Below, one piece after another: positions 16,857 through 24,927 of a stretch of 64,000 nt of DNA. The translations under genes were made by a program, and so were the position numbers. The notes under the pieces were generated by a model, which did not search any database, was not told the DNA's origin, and worked only from the letters and a program-made list of their open reading frames with translations. Numbering within the stretch: the stretch's first letter is position 1; each line of letters begins with the position of its first letter. The DNA lies in NCBI GenBank assembly GCA_036511595.1, contig DATCBY010000045.1, positions 1 to 64,000 of the forward strand, given 5' to 3'. Origin of the DNA: DASZQY01 sp036511595. GTDB taxonomy: Bacteria > Pseudomonadota > Alphaproteobacteria > Rhizobiales > Kaistiaceae.

Positions 16857-17660
16857 CTACGCCGTCAGGTAGCCGTCGTCGCACATGATGACGTGCCCGG
16901 TAACCAGCTCGGAGGCGTCGCTCGCGAGGAAGACCGCCGCGCCAATCAGCTCACGCGGCAGGCCGAGCCGCGGGCGGAGCATCCGCGCTTTGATGAAATC
17001 GGCTGTGATGGAAGTCTTCTGCGCCGCCTGGCGGGTGAGGGGGCTTTCCATCAGTGTCGGGCCGATGCCGTTTACCCGCACGCCCCGTTCGCGCCATTCG
17101 AGTGCCAGCCCCTTGGTGAGCTGACGCACGCCGCCCTTGGATGCGAGGTATGCGCTCGCCCACGGATAGCCGATGAACGAGCCGATCGACGCCATGTTGA
17201 TGATGCTGCCCTTACCCTGCTTCAGCATTTTGTTGCCGAAAGCCTGGCAACAGAGGTAGGTGCCTTTGAGGTTGAGCGCGATGATGAAGTCGAAGCGGTC
17301 CTCGGGAAACTCTTCGGCAGGGCTCCGGTGGGCGGAACCCGCGCTGTTGACGAGGATGTCGACGTGGCCGTGGTTGGCGACGACGATATCGGCAAGCGCG
17401 AAGCTGTCGTCGCGTTTCGTCACGTCGAGGTGCGCAACTTCCGCCTTGCCGCCCTGCTCCGTGATCGTGGCGAGCGTTTCCTCGGCGCCCTTGTCGTTAA
17501 CGTCGGCGACGATGACGGTGGCGCCGAGCTGCGCGTAGCCGATCGAAATGGCGCGCCCGAGCCCGCTGCCACCGCCGGTCACGACGGCGACCCGGCCCTT
17601 GATGTCGAACATGGTGGTCGCGTAGCCGGCGGGGACGCTGAAAAGTTCTTCGTCGGTCAT
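16857..17660 (-). CDS. SDR-family NAD(P)-dependent oxidoreductase
   Basis: Short-chain dehydrogenase, 267 aa: TGGGSGLG near residue 28, an Asp after beta-2 (VADVND), NSAG, Ser in NMASIGS and YLASK. ATG 17660. It follows the enolase-superfamily gene in the same leftward operon (MR, SDR, VOC, lacI). A dehydrogenase after a sugar-acid dehydratase commonly oxidises the 2-keto-3-deoxy acid, which is the role inferred here. Confidence 0.85.
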   Translation of the reverse strand: MTDEELFSVPAGYATTMFDIKGRVAVVTGGGSGLGRAISIGYAQLGATVIVADVNDKGAEETLATITEQGGKAEVAHLDVTKRDDSFALADIVVANHGHVDILVNSAGSAHRSPAEEFPEDRFDFIIALNLKGTYLCCQAFGNKMLKQGKGSIINMASIGSFIGYPWASAYLASKGGVRQLTKGLALEWRERGVRVNGIGPTLMESPLTRQAAQKTSITADFIKARMLRPRLGLPRELIGAAVFLASDASELVTGHVIMCDDGYLTA

Positions 17661-17699
17661 GTCGATCTATCTCGCAGAGGCTGCTGTGCGGCCCGCCAT

Positions 17700-18836
17700 C
17701 TAATCTGAAAGAATGTGGTCCGGATCGATGTGCGGCTGGCTCCGGCACCAATGCTTGTCGATCATCTTGCCGAAACCTGGCCCCTGCGGCAGCGACTTCA
17801 TCAGTCCTCCTGCCATGATCTCGGGCTGCGCGAGGGCATCGTCGTAAGGATGCACCCCCGTCCACGGCACGCCCCACTCGATCGGCTTGTCGTCGAAACC
17901 CCAGGCGCTAAACACCTGGCTGTGGGTGTGCGGGAACATGTGCGGCCCGAAGTCAACTTTGGCGGCGAGGCACTCGTCGATGATTGCGCGTCCACCGGTG
18001 ATACCGCCCATGCAGGTCAGGTCAACGCGGACGCGGTCGACCGAGCCCGCCAGGATGAACGCCTCCGGATAGTACGAGCCGCCCTGTTCGTCGCCCTGCC
18101 AGATCGGCATTGGGACGCGCTTGCGAAGCGCCGCAAGCATGCCGGCGTTGCCGGGCGGGAAGATGTCCTCGATGCAGCCCATGTTGAGGTCGGCGATGCT
18201 GTTGGCGTAAGCGGCCGCGTCGTCGACGGTCTTGAACATCCAGACCAGATCGGTGCCGAGCCAGGCGTCGGGGGCCGCCTTGCGCGCTGCACTCAGCCGC
18301 GCCTTCGACACTTCCCATGTCGCTCCCATCGGGGCTTTGAACCGCCGCCATCCGTTGGCGTAAAATTCCGCCGTCTGTGCGCCGGTCTTATCGGGCGGCA
18401 TGATCGCCGGCGGATAGCCGATGATGGACGTAGCCGGCATCGGCTTCACCGTGCCGCCGAGGAACTCGGCAATCGACTTGTCGGCAATCTTCGCGGCCGC
18501 GTCCCAAGCGGCGAGGTCCACGATCGAAAGCGCCCGGAGGCCAACGCCGGCGCTGTGCGAACCGTAGGTGCGTCCCTTCGTGGTTCTGAACGTCGCCTCG
18601 CGCTGGGCGATGTCGGTGCCGACGTAAACCGGGACGATTGTCTTGCGGATCTGCTCGGCCACGGCGCCATCGCGGGTGAGCGTGAACGCCCAGCCTTCGT
18701 GTCCGGAAGACGTGCGTACGCGCACGGTGGCGAACTCGCGCATCTTCATCACCCAGTCGCCGAAGACCACCGGAGCCGGTAGCTGAGCCTGGATGGTGGC
18801 AACGCTGACGTCGGTGATGGTAACCTCTTTTGCCAT
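17700..18836 (-). CDS. Enolase-superfamily dehydratase (mandelate racemase/muconate lactonizing type), no. 1
   Basis: 378 aa, Mg-dependent abstraction of an alpha proton from a sugar-acid carboxylate, normally giving a 2-keto-3-deoxy acid. Catalytic Lys in RRFKAPMG, metal ligands in TDLVW, CIEDIFPP and QGDEQGG, and His residues in GPHMFPHTHS are visible. ATG 18836; the in-frame region upstream (to 18923) contains an operator and is not coding. First gene of the leftward operon, divergent from the lipoyl-domain gene, with two LacI-1 operators between them. Confidence 0.85.
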   Translation of the reverse strand: MAKEVTITDVSVATIQAQLPAPVVFGDWVMKMREFATVRVRTSSGHEGWAFTLTRDGAVAEQIRKTIVPVYVGTDIAQREATFRTTKGRTYGSHSAGVGLRALSIVDLAAWDAAAKIADKSIAEFLGGTVKPMPATSIIGYPPAIMPPDKTGAQTAEFYANGWRRFKAPMGATWEVSKARLSAARKAAPDAWLGTDLVWMFKTVDDAAAYANSIADLNMGCIEDIFPPGNAGMLAALRKRVPMPIWQGDEQGGSYYPEAFILAGSVDRVRVDLTCMGGITGGRAIIDECLAAKVDFGPHMFPHTHSQVFSAWGFDDKPIEWGVPWTGVHPYDDALAQPEIMAGGLMKSLPQGPGFGKMIDKHWCRSQPHIDPDHILSD

Positions 18837-18919
18837 AGGCAAATCCCCGAAGAAACGGTGCGTGTGCCGGTTATGGCATCGCGGGCGAGCGGCGACCATA
18901 GGTCCCCGCCGGTACCCAG

Positions 18920-18931
18920 TCAACCGATTGA
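18920..18931. promoter_or_regulatory. LacI-1 type operator (TCAACCGATTGA)
   Basis: Near-palindrome in the 259-nt divergent region between the dehydratase (18836) and the lipoyl-domain gene (19096). Its centre is 24 bp from the next site, about two helical turns. Confidence 0.62.
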
Positions 18932-18943
18932 TCTAGGCCATAG

Positions 18944-18955
18944 TCAAACGATTGA
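18944..18955. promoter_or_regulatory. LacI-1 type operator (TCAAACGATTGA)
   Basis: Within GTCAAACGATTGAC, an imperfect 14-bp palindrome with a central CG, typical of LacI-family sites. Pairs with 18920-18931. Confidence 0.65.
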
Positions 18956-19095
18956 CACGACAGAGAGGCTGGCCTACGCTTTCGTTCGAGCTTCGGCGTC
19001 TTCCCTGGGCAGCGGAATTGTCTTTTTGCGGCCTGAGACGGCAATGTCGTCGGGCGATTCTTAAATCCCGCTCGAAACATTGAAGGAGTTGGTTT

Positions 19096-19332
19096 GTGCG
19101 CACGACGCTGAAGATGCCCAAGGTCGGCGACGCTGTCGACGAAGTCGTCATCATGGACATCCTGGTGAAGGCCGGCGACGCGGTCACTGAAGGTCAATCG
19201 CTGTTCGTCGCGGAGACTGACAAGACCCAGGTCGAGGTGCCGTCGCCGTTCACCGGCACTGTGGTCGAAATCAAGATCGCCACCGGTGACGAGGTCAAGA
19301 CAGGGGCCCCGACCATGACGATAGAGATGTGA
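19096..19332 (+). CDS. Free-standing lipoyl (biotinyl)-domain protein
   Basis: A single lipoyl domain of 78 aa that corresponds to the N-terminal domain of a 2-oxoacid dehydrogenase E2. The modified Lys is at about 43 in the ETDKTQVEV turn; lipoyl is more likely than biotinyl because the typical biotin motif AMKM is absent. There is no subunit-binding or acyltransferase domain, and the next gene starts at its stop (GTG 19329). GTG 19096 has a GAAGGAG site. It is the only lipoyl protein beside the E1 alpha/beta genes and shares their operator motif, so it probably carries the acyl group made by that E1. Confidence 0.85.
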   Translation: MRTTLKMPKVGDAVDEVVIMDILVKAGDAVTEGQSLFVAETDKTQVEVPSPFTGTVVEIKIATGDEVKTGAPTMTIEM

Positions 19333-19829
19333 AGATGCCGCGGGTTCATTCCGCCCGCGAGGAGCGCTTCGGGGGGTACCTGGAGGACTATGAACCTGGC
19401 GAGATTTTCCGGCACTGGCCCGGCAAGACCGTGACAGAGGCCGAGGATCACATGTTCTGCCTGCTCACCATGGCCGCCAGCCCGCTACACGTCGATCGTC
19501 ACTACGCCAGTACGGAGACTGAGTTCGGCAAGAACATAGTAGTTGGCACGTTTGTTTACTCGCTGCTGCTCGGCATGAGCGTTCCGGATATTTCGGGACG
19601 CGCCATTGCCAACCTCGGCGTCAGCGAGCTTCGCCACGTCGCGCCGCTATTTCACGGCGATACGCTCTACGGCGAAAGCGAAGTGCTGTCGGGGCGTCCC
19701 TCGCAGTCACGGCCGGATGCCGGCGTCCTGACGGTGCGCACCGACGGCTTCAATCAGGACAAGCAGAAAGTGTGCACTTTCACCCGGGCGGTATTGCTGC
19801 CCAGACGGCCGAGCGGAGTATCCTCGTGA
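19329..19829 (+). CDS. MaoC-family hotdog dehydratase
   Basis: 166 aa, single hotdog fold: GGYLEDYEPGEIFRHWPGKTVTEAEDHMF, then SPLHVDRHYA containing the hydratase Asp/His, and PLFHGDTLYGESEVL. It hydrates or dehydrates an acyl-CoA. GTG 19329 overlaps the lipoyl stop (GTGA); ATG 19335 is an alternative. It is coupled to the downstream CoA-transferase by another GTGA overlap, so lipoyl carrier, dehydratase and CoA-transferase are made together. Confidence 0.82.
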   Translation: MKMPRVHSAREERFGGYLEDYEPGEIFRHWPGKTVTEAEDHMFCLLTMAASPLHVDRHYASTETEFGKNIVVGTFVYSLLLGMSVPDISGRAIANLGVSELRHVAPLFHGDTLYGESEVLSGRPSQSRPDAGVLTVRTDGFNQDKQKVCTFTRAVLLPRRPSGVSS

Positions 19830-20971
19830 CAGAGCCAACGCCGCCGCTCGCGGGTGTTCGCGTCATAGAGCTGGCGACGGTTGTCGCCGGCCCGGGCGCG
19901 GGCAAATATCTGGCCGATTTCGGGGCCGAGGTAATAAAGGTCGAGCCGCCGGGGGGCGATCCTACGCGCAGGATGGGTTGGGTCGGGCCGAACGAGAAGG
20001 ACTCGTATTTCTGGAAGCTGGTCAATCGCAACAAGCAGGTCATCTCGCTCGATCTCAAGACCGAGACGGCGCGCGAGAGCCTGTGGGCGCTGCTTGCCGA
20101 CGCCCACGTCATCATCGAGAACATGCGTCCCGGCAAGCTCGAAGCGCTGGGTTTCAGTCCCGACGAGTTACTGAAGCACAATCCACGGCTTGTCATCCTG
20201 CGCGTCAGTGGGTTCGGCCAGGACGGTCCGTATGCACTGCAGGCGGGCTTCGCGACTATCGCCGAAGCGCTCAGCGGCTTCTCGGGAATCCTCGGCGAGC
20301 CCGGCGGGCCTCCGCTGCTGCCGCCGATTGCCGTCACCGACGAAGTTACCGCGCTGGTCGGGGCGTTCGCCGTCATGCTCGGGCTTCGCCACGCTGACAA
20401 GGCGGGCGAGGGACAGGTGATCGACGTCAACCTGCTCGAATCAATGTTCCAGATCATGGGTCCGCTGGTGTCCGCGTACGCCCACATGGGCTACCTGCAG
20501 CCGCGCCTCGGCTCCGGTATTCCCTACACCGTGCCACGCGGCACCTATCGCTGCGCCGATGGCGTGTGGGTGGCGGTATCGAGTTCCGCAGACAGCGTAG
20601 CCGAGCGCGTAATGGATCTCGTCGGGCTCTCGGGCGACAAGCGCTTTGACTCATTCCAGGGCCGCACTGCGCATCGTGAGGAAGTCGAAGGCCACGTGCG
20701 CGCCTGGATCGCGGGGCGCAATTCCGAGGAGGCTATTCGAGAGTTCCGCCGCGTCGATGCGGCGATCGCGCCCGTCCTCGACATGAGCGAGATTTTCCTA
20801 GATCCGCATTATCGCGCTCGCGAGATGATTACCGAGGTCGATGGCGTGAAGATGCAGAACGTCATCGCCCGCCTGTCAAAATCGCCGGGGAAGATTCGTC
20901 ACGTTGGCCGGCCTTTCGGCGCCGATACCGAGCGGGTCCTCGCGAACCTGCCGAAAACGCCCCGCACCTGA
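19826..20971 (+). CDS. CaiB/BaiF (class III) CoA-transferase
   Basis: 381 aa, with the family N-terminus (LAGVRVIELATVVAGPGAGKYLADFGAEVIKVE) and catalytic Asp at about residue 172 (AVTDEVTALVGA). GTG 19826 overlaps the MaoC stop. It is the second CoA-transferase of module 1 (other at 9793-11007); the two are only distantly similar, so they probably act on different acids. Its stop codon directly abuts that of the convergent ligase gene (20971/20972), leaving no room for a terminator. Confidence 0.85.
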   Translation: MTEPTPPLAGVRVIELATVVAGPGAGKYLADFGAEVIKVEPPGGDPTRRMGWVGPNEKDSYFWKLVNRNKQVISLDLKTETARESLWALLADAHVIIENMRPGKLEALGFSPDELLKHNPRLVILRVSGFGQDGPYALQAGFATIAEALSGFSGILGEPGGPPLLPPIAVTDEVTALVGAFAVMLGLRHADKAGEGQVIDVNLLESMFQIMGPLVSAYAHMGYLQPRLGSGIPYTVPRGTYRCADGVWVAVSSSADSVAERVMDLVGLSGDKRFDSFQGRTAHREEVEGHVRAWIAGRNSEEAIREFRRVDAAIAPVLDMSEIFLDPHYRAREMITEVDGVKMQNVIARLSKSPGKIRHVGRPFGADTERVLANLPKTPRT

Positions 20972-22504
20972 TCAACGCTGCGTCGCCGCGACGAGCAAGC
21001 GACGGAGCAGCTTGCCGTTGGCGGAGCGGGGTAGCGCCTCCACGAACAGAACCTTTTTCGGCCGCTTGTAGGGCGCGAGTTCTCGCTCGCCGTGGGCCAG
21101 GATTTCCGCTTCGTTCGCAGAGGCGCCCGCACGCGGCACCACGAACGCCGTGATGCCAGTGACCCCGGGCTTGAGCGCCGCCTCCGCCACCGCGATCTCT
21201 GCGATCGCAGGATGGCCGGCAAAGGCGGCCTCCACCTCGAGCGGCGAAACGCGATAGCCGCCGGCATTCATCACGTCGTCGTCGCGCCCGCGCGGCCAAA
21301 CGTAGCCGTCCGCATCAATGGCAACGAGGTCGCCGCCGGTGAACCAGTCGCCGCGCCAGGTCGCCGCGTCCTCCTCCGGCAGCCGCCAGTAACCCAGCAT
21401 CAGTCCGGCTTCGCGCCGGTGGATGGCGAGCAGGCCGGTTTCGCCCGGGGGAAGAGGAGCGGTGCCGCCCTCGAGCGGCAGCACCGCAATTTGGCGACCC
21501 CGCTGCGCCTTACCCGGGCTGCCGGGCCGTATGGGAGTTCCGGGTCGGGTGGAGATGAATGTCGAGCACTCGCTCATGCCGAACGCCTCGTAGATTTCGA
21601 GGCCGGTCGCCTTGCGCCAGTCCTCGAGCATCGCCGGAGGCAAGGCCTCGCCGGCAGCCAGCCCGTGGCGCAGTCGTGCGAGGTCGGCTCGCGCGAAGTC
21701 GCCGTATTTTAATATCTGCCGGAAGAGAGATGGCACTGCCGCGAAAAGTGTCGCGCCGGTGGCGCCGAGAAGCTTCAGCCACACCGCGATGTCGCGAGGG
21801 CCGGTATAGAGAATGGCCGTCGCCCCGTTCGCCCACGGGTCGGTCAGTCCGGCGCCTAGGGTGTAGCTCCAGTTGAAGGCGCCGGCATGCAGGACGATGT
21901 CTTGGGCAGAGATGCCATACCAGTCGTCGTAGATCGGCCGGCGACCCCATGCGCTCCGTTGTGCGTGCAGCACGCCCTTGGGGCGGCGACTGGTGCCGGA
22001 AGTGTAGATGAGGAATGCCGGCTCATCGGCGCCGGTATCGGCATAATCGGCTGCGGCTAAAGAACGGCGCATCGCGGCGAGGTCGGTCGCTTCGATGCGG
22101 CTGACGACGCCGGAGATCGCAAGTTCAGGGGTGGCGATCACGGCGGCGGCCTCGGAGTTTTCCTGCAGGAATCGCGCCTCACCCTCGGTCAGTTGTGGTG
22201 AGGCAGGAATCGGAACCAGTCCCGCCGCGATGCTGCCGAAAAAGGCGAGGGCGTAGTCGCTACCGTTCGGCAGGCGGAGCAGCACGCGGTCGCCGCGCTT
22301 CAATCCGCGCGCCTGCAACCCGGCGCCGATCCGGCGCACCGCATCGTCAAGCTCACCATAGGTCCAGCGTTCGGCAATCTCGATCGGCGCCGCGACGTCC
22401 TTGACCACGATCAGTGCGAGCTTATCCGCGCACTCCGCGGCGGGGCGGCCGATACAGTAGCGCGCCATGTTGAAGCGAGGCGGAATGGAGTCGGACGCCG
22501 TCAT
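20972..22504 (-). CDS. AMP-forming acyl-CoA ligase (benzoate-CoA ligase-like)
   Basis: 510 aa, activates a carboxylic acid to its CoA thioester via an acyl-adenylate. P-loop-like IYTSGTSRRPKGVLH, A8 hinge (TGGDLVAIDADGYVWPRGRDDDVMNAGGYRV) and the C-terminal catalytic Lys (RSANGKLLRRL) are present. ATG 22504 lies 2 nt after the SDR stop; the longer open frame upstream is a shadow of that SDR. It is the last gene of the leftward operon from 26877. The substrate cannot be assigned; aryl or short hydroxylated acids are both possible. Confidence 0.85.
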   Translation of the reverse strand: MTASDSIPPRFNMARYCIGRPAAECADKLALIVVKDVAAPIEIAERWTYGELDDAVRRIGAGLQARGLKRGDRVLLRLPNGSDYALAFFGSIAAGLVPIPASPQLTEGEARFLQENSEAAAVIATPELAISGVVSRIEATDLAAMRRSLAAADYADTGADEPAFLIYTSGTSRRPKGVLHAQRSAWGRRPIYDDWYGISAQDIVLHAGAFNWSYTLGAGLTDPWANGATAILYTGPRDIAVWLKLLGATGATLFAAVPSLFRQILKYGDFARADLARLRHGLAAGEALPPAMLEDWRKATGLEIYEAFGMSECSTFISTRPGTPIRPGSPGKAQRGRQIAVLPLEGGTAPLPPGETGLLAIHRREAGLMLGYWRLPEEDAATWRGDWFTGGDLVAIDADGYVWPRGRDDDVMNAGGYRVSPLEVEAAFAGHPAIAEIAVAEAALKPGVTGITAFVVPRAGASANEAEILAHGERELAPYKRPKKVLFVEALPRSANGKLLRRLLVAATQR

Positions 22505-22506
22505 TC

Positions 22507-23286
22507 TCAACCGGTGAGTTCGGGCTTCAGCGAATCCGCGATATGCACCATCCCCTGGATTGTCCAACCGCCGTCGACCACGATTGTCTGGCCGGTGATG
22601 TAGCTGGCCTTGTCGCTGGCGAGGTACACCACCGGGTCGGCGATCTCGCGCGGTTCGGCCAGCCGGCCCATGGGAATGCGCTCGATCTGCCACTCGGACT
22701 TTATGGTGCCGTCGCGGATGCCCTGCTCGATCAGCTTGGTGCGGGTCGAGCCCGGTGCGACCGCGTTGACACGGATTTTTGCCATCGCAGTCTCGGCGGC
22801 ATAGACGCGGGTGAGGCTCTCGATGCCGGCCTTCGCGGCGCTGTAGGGGCCGCGCCCCTGAATGGCGACGATGCCCGCGGCGGAAGCGATACTGACGATC
22901 GCGCCGCCCCGGCCTTGGCCGCGCATTCGGCGGATGGCTTCGGCACAGCAGAGGTGCATCCCGGTCAGATGCGTGTTGAGCACCAGATGCCAATCGGCGA
23001 CCGGCATGTTCTCGGCGAGATTGACACGCTGAACGCCGGCATTGTTGACGAGCACGTCGACCCGGCCGGCCTTGGCGTCGATTTCCCTGAATGCGCTGGC
23101 TACGCTGTCGGGATCGGCGACATCGGCTTTGAGGTAAGTAACGCCGTTGCGCGGCTCAGCAGGGTCTCCGAGGTCGAGTGAGAAAACCCGGGCGCCTTCC
23201 TCGATCAGTCGTTCGGCGATGGCGTCGCCGATGCCGCGCGCGGCGCCGGTAATCGCCGCGACCTTGCCGGTGAAATCACCTGCCAT
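22507..23286 (-). CDS. SDR-family NAD(P)-dependent oxidoreductase
   Basis: Short-chain dehydrogenase, 259 aa: TGAARGIG near residue 13, Asp after beta-2 (SLDLGD), NNAG, Ser in SIASAAG, and YSAAK. ATG 23286 with a GGAGAACCGAG site. It is one of two adjacent SDR genes in the LacI-2 controlled operon; their sequences differ enough to suggest successive oxidations or opposite stereochemistry rather than redundancy. Confidence 0.85.
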   Translation of the reverse strand: MAGDFTGKVAAITGAARGIGDAIAERLIEEGARVFSLDLGDPAEPRNGVTYLKADVADPDSVASAFREIDAKAGRVDVLVNNAGVQRVNLAENMPVADWHLVLNTHLTGMHLCCAEAIRRMRGQGRGGAIVSIASAAGIVAIQGRGPYSAAKAGIESLTRVYAAETAMAKIRVNAVAPGSTRTKLIEQGIRDGTIKSEWQIERIPMGRLAEPREIADPVVYLASDKASYITGQTIVVDGGWTIQGMVHIADSLKPELTG

Positions 23287-23305
23287 CTCGGTTCTCCTGC
23301 CGGCA

Positions 23306-24073
23306 TCAGTACATTAGCCAGCCGCCGCTGACGTTGATCGTCGCGCCGGTGATATAGCTGGCGTGGTCGGACGCAAGAAAGAGGACGGTCCCAGCCAGTT
23401 CCCCCGGCTCCGACATATAGCCAAGCGGAATCTGCGCGATCGTGGCGGCGAGCGCCGCGTCCGTCATGCCGCTCCGCATCATCGCGGTGTCGGCAGCGCC
23501 GGGGGACACCGCGTTTACGGTGATCTTGTCCTTGGCGAAGCTGCGCGCGAGGCCGCGAGTCATCGAAACGACACCGCCCTTGCTCGCGGCATAGGCGACA
23601 GAGCCGCCGAAACCGCCGCTCCACCAGCCCTGCGAGGTGAAATTGATGATGCGCCCACCGCGGCCCTGCTCGCGGAATAGTTTACCCGCAGCCTGGTTGA
23701 GAAAGAACGCCGACTTGAGGTTGACGTCGTGCTGCAGGTCCCAGTCGGCCTCGGTCACATCATCGACATGGGCCCGGCGGACGAGCGCGCCGGCGACGCA
23801 GGCGAGCACATCCAGCCGGCCGAACACGCTCCGCGCCTTCGCCAGCAGGTCGGGCAGGGCACCGAACTTGCGGAGATCGAAGCCGACAGCGAGATGTGGA
23901 CCGCCCTCGCACTCGCCGATCACCGCATCGACCGCCTCCTGCTTCAGGTCAACCGCGGCGACCCGCGAACCCGCGGCGGCAAATGCGCGAACGACTTCGC
24001 GGCCGATGCCGCCGGCTGCCCCGGTCACGAGGATGCCCTTGCCCTCAAGTCCCGATGCGAGATTGAAACCCAT
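23306..24073 (-). CDS. SDR-family NAD(P)-dependent oxidoreductase
   Basis: Short-chain dehydrogenase, 255 aa: TGAAGGIG near residue 17, Asp after beta-2 (AVDLKQ), CVAG instead of NNAG, Ser in NFTSQGW and YAASK. The Asn of the usual NAG motif is therefore replaced, which occurs in some active members. ATG 24073. Lies 19 nt upstream of the next SDR in the same operon. Confidence 0.83.
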   Translation of the reverse strand: MGFNLASGLEGKGILVTGAAGGIGREVVRAFAAAGSRVAAVDLKQEAVDAVIGECEGGPHLAVGFDLRKFGALPDLLAKARSVFGRLDVLACVAGALVRRAHVDDVTEADWDLQHDVNLKSAFFLNQAAGKLFREQGRGGRIINFTSQGWWSGGFGGSVAYAASKGGVVSMTRGLARSFAKDKITVNAVSPGAADTAMMRSGMTDAALAATIAQIPLGYMSEPGELAGTVLFLASDHASYITGATINVSGGWLMY

Positions 24074-24103
24074 CGCCGTTTCCCTTAATCCCCGCGCCGC
24101 CTA

Positions 24104-24430
24104 TCAGAGCGGCGGTCGTAGTGCCGTGTGCTCCTCGACGAACGCCACCTGGCCCTCGCCGAGAAAGTGCGCCCGGTCTGCCTTCAATCGGCTGGCGTGA
24201 GGTTCGGCGGCGAAGGCCTTCTCCGCTGCTTCGATGCTGTCGAACCATAGTTCGCCGATCCCGTCCCAGGCCGCGCCTTCCGGCGTCCAGCGCTGAGTAT
24301 CGCCGAAGCGCAGGCCGCGCAGGCCCGGCAGCTGCTTCACGATTTCGGCGTGCGGCCCCATCCAGTGCGCGATGAAGGCTTCATGCGTCCAGTCGGGCTT
24401 GCGGCGAACGAGGCTGACCCGCTTGATCAT
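24104..24430 (-). CDS. EthD-domain (dimeric alpha/beta barrel) protein
   Basis: 108 aa: MIKRVSLVRRKPDWTHEAFIAHWMGPHAEIVKQLPG is the EthD signature, with a conserved HW-x-GPH. EthD proteins are ferredoxin-like dimers found in catabolic operons, some acting as isomerases or decarboxylases, often without a proven reaction. ATG 24430 has a very strong site (GAGGAGG). Between an SDR and a VOC gene; function unknown. Confidence 0.8.
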   Translation of the reverse strand: MIKRVSLVRRKPDWTHEAFIAHWMGPHAEIVKQLPGLRGLRFGDTQRWTPEGAAWDGIGELWFDSIEAAEKAFAAEPHASRLKADRAHFLGEGQVAFVEEHTALRPPL

Positions 24431-24441
24431 GACTTTCCTCC

Positions 24442-24927
24442 TCAGGTTCTAGCTGGCGGCGGCTGCAGGAATTCGAGCGTAATCCCGTCGTGGATACGCA
24501 GGTAGGCGGCGCGCGCGCCGGTGTTAGGGCCGTGGGTCACCTCGATCGGCCCCTCGGGGACGATCGGCCGCGCGCCACAGGCAACAGCGCGATCCCATGC
24601 GGCCCGGCAGTCGGAGACCGACAGACAGAGATGCACATTCCCGGGGTTCGCAGTGGCATCGGAGATCGACTGCTTGTCCGTGCGATAGTCGAGCAGTTCG
24701 ATCACGCCACCGCCCGGCAAGTCGATAAACGCCGCGTCGATGGCGACGCCGGGATAGCCGACGTGGCGGCCGAGATATGGCTTGTCGAGCACGGTTCGCC
24801 AGCGCGCCGGCTTGCCCAGAAATTTTTCCCAGAAGGCGAGGGCACGTTCGATGCTTGCCACACTCATCCCGATGTGGTGGACGCCGGTTACGGCGTTGGC
24901 GGCTGCATCGATCATTGGCGGGCTCAT
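24442..24927 (-). CDS. VOC-superfamily (glyoxalase-fold) protein
   Basis: 161 aa with paired modules: GVHHIGMSVASIERALAFWEKFLG, then VHLCLSVSDCRAAWDRA and YLRIHDGITLEFLQ. Candidate metal ligands are the His in HHIG, Glu in VIELLDY, His in VHLCL and Glu in LEFLQ. ATG 24927 overlaps the amidohydrolase stop (ATGA), so translation is coupled; in-frame sequence further upstream is a shadow. Similar in layout to the VOC protein of module 1 (16374-16847). Confidence 0.78.
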   Translation of the reverse strand: MSPPMIDAAANAVTGVHHIGMSVASIERALAFWEKFLGKPARWRTVLDKPYLGRHVGYPGVAIDAAFIDLPGGGVIELLDYRTDKQSISDATANPGNVHLCLSVSDCRAAWDRAVACGARPIVPEGPIEVTHGPNTGARAAYLRIHDGITLEFLQPPPART

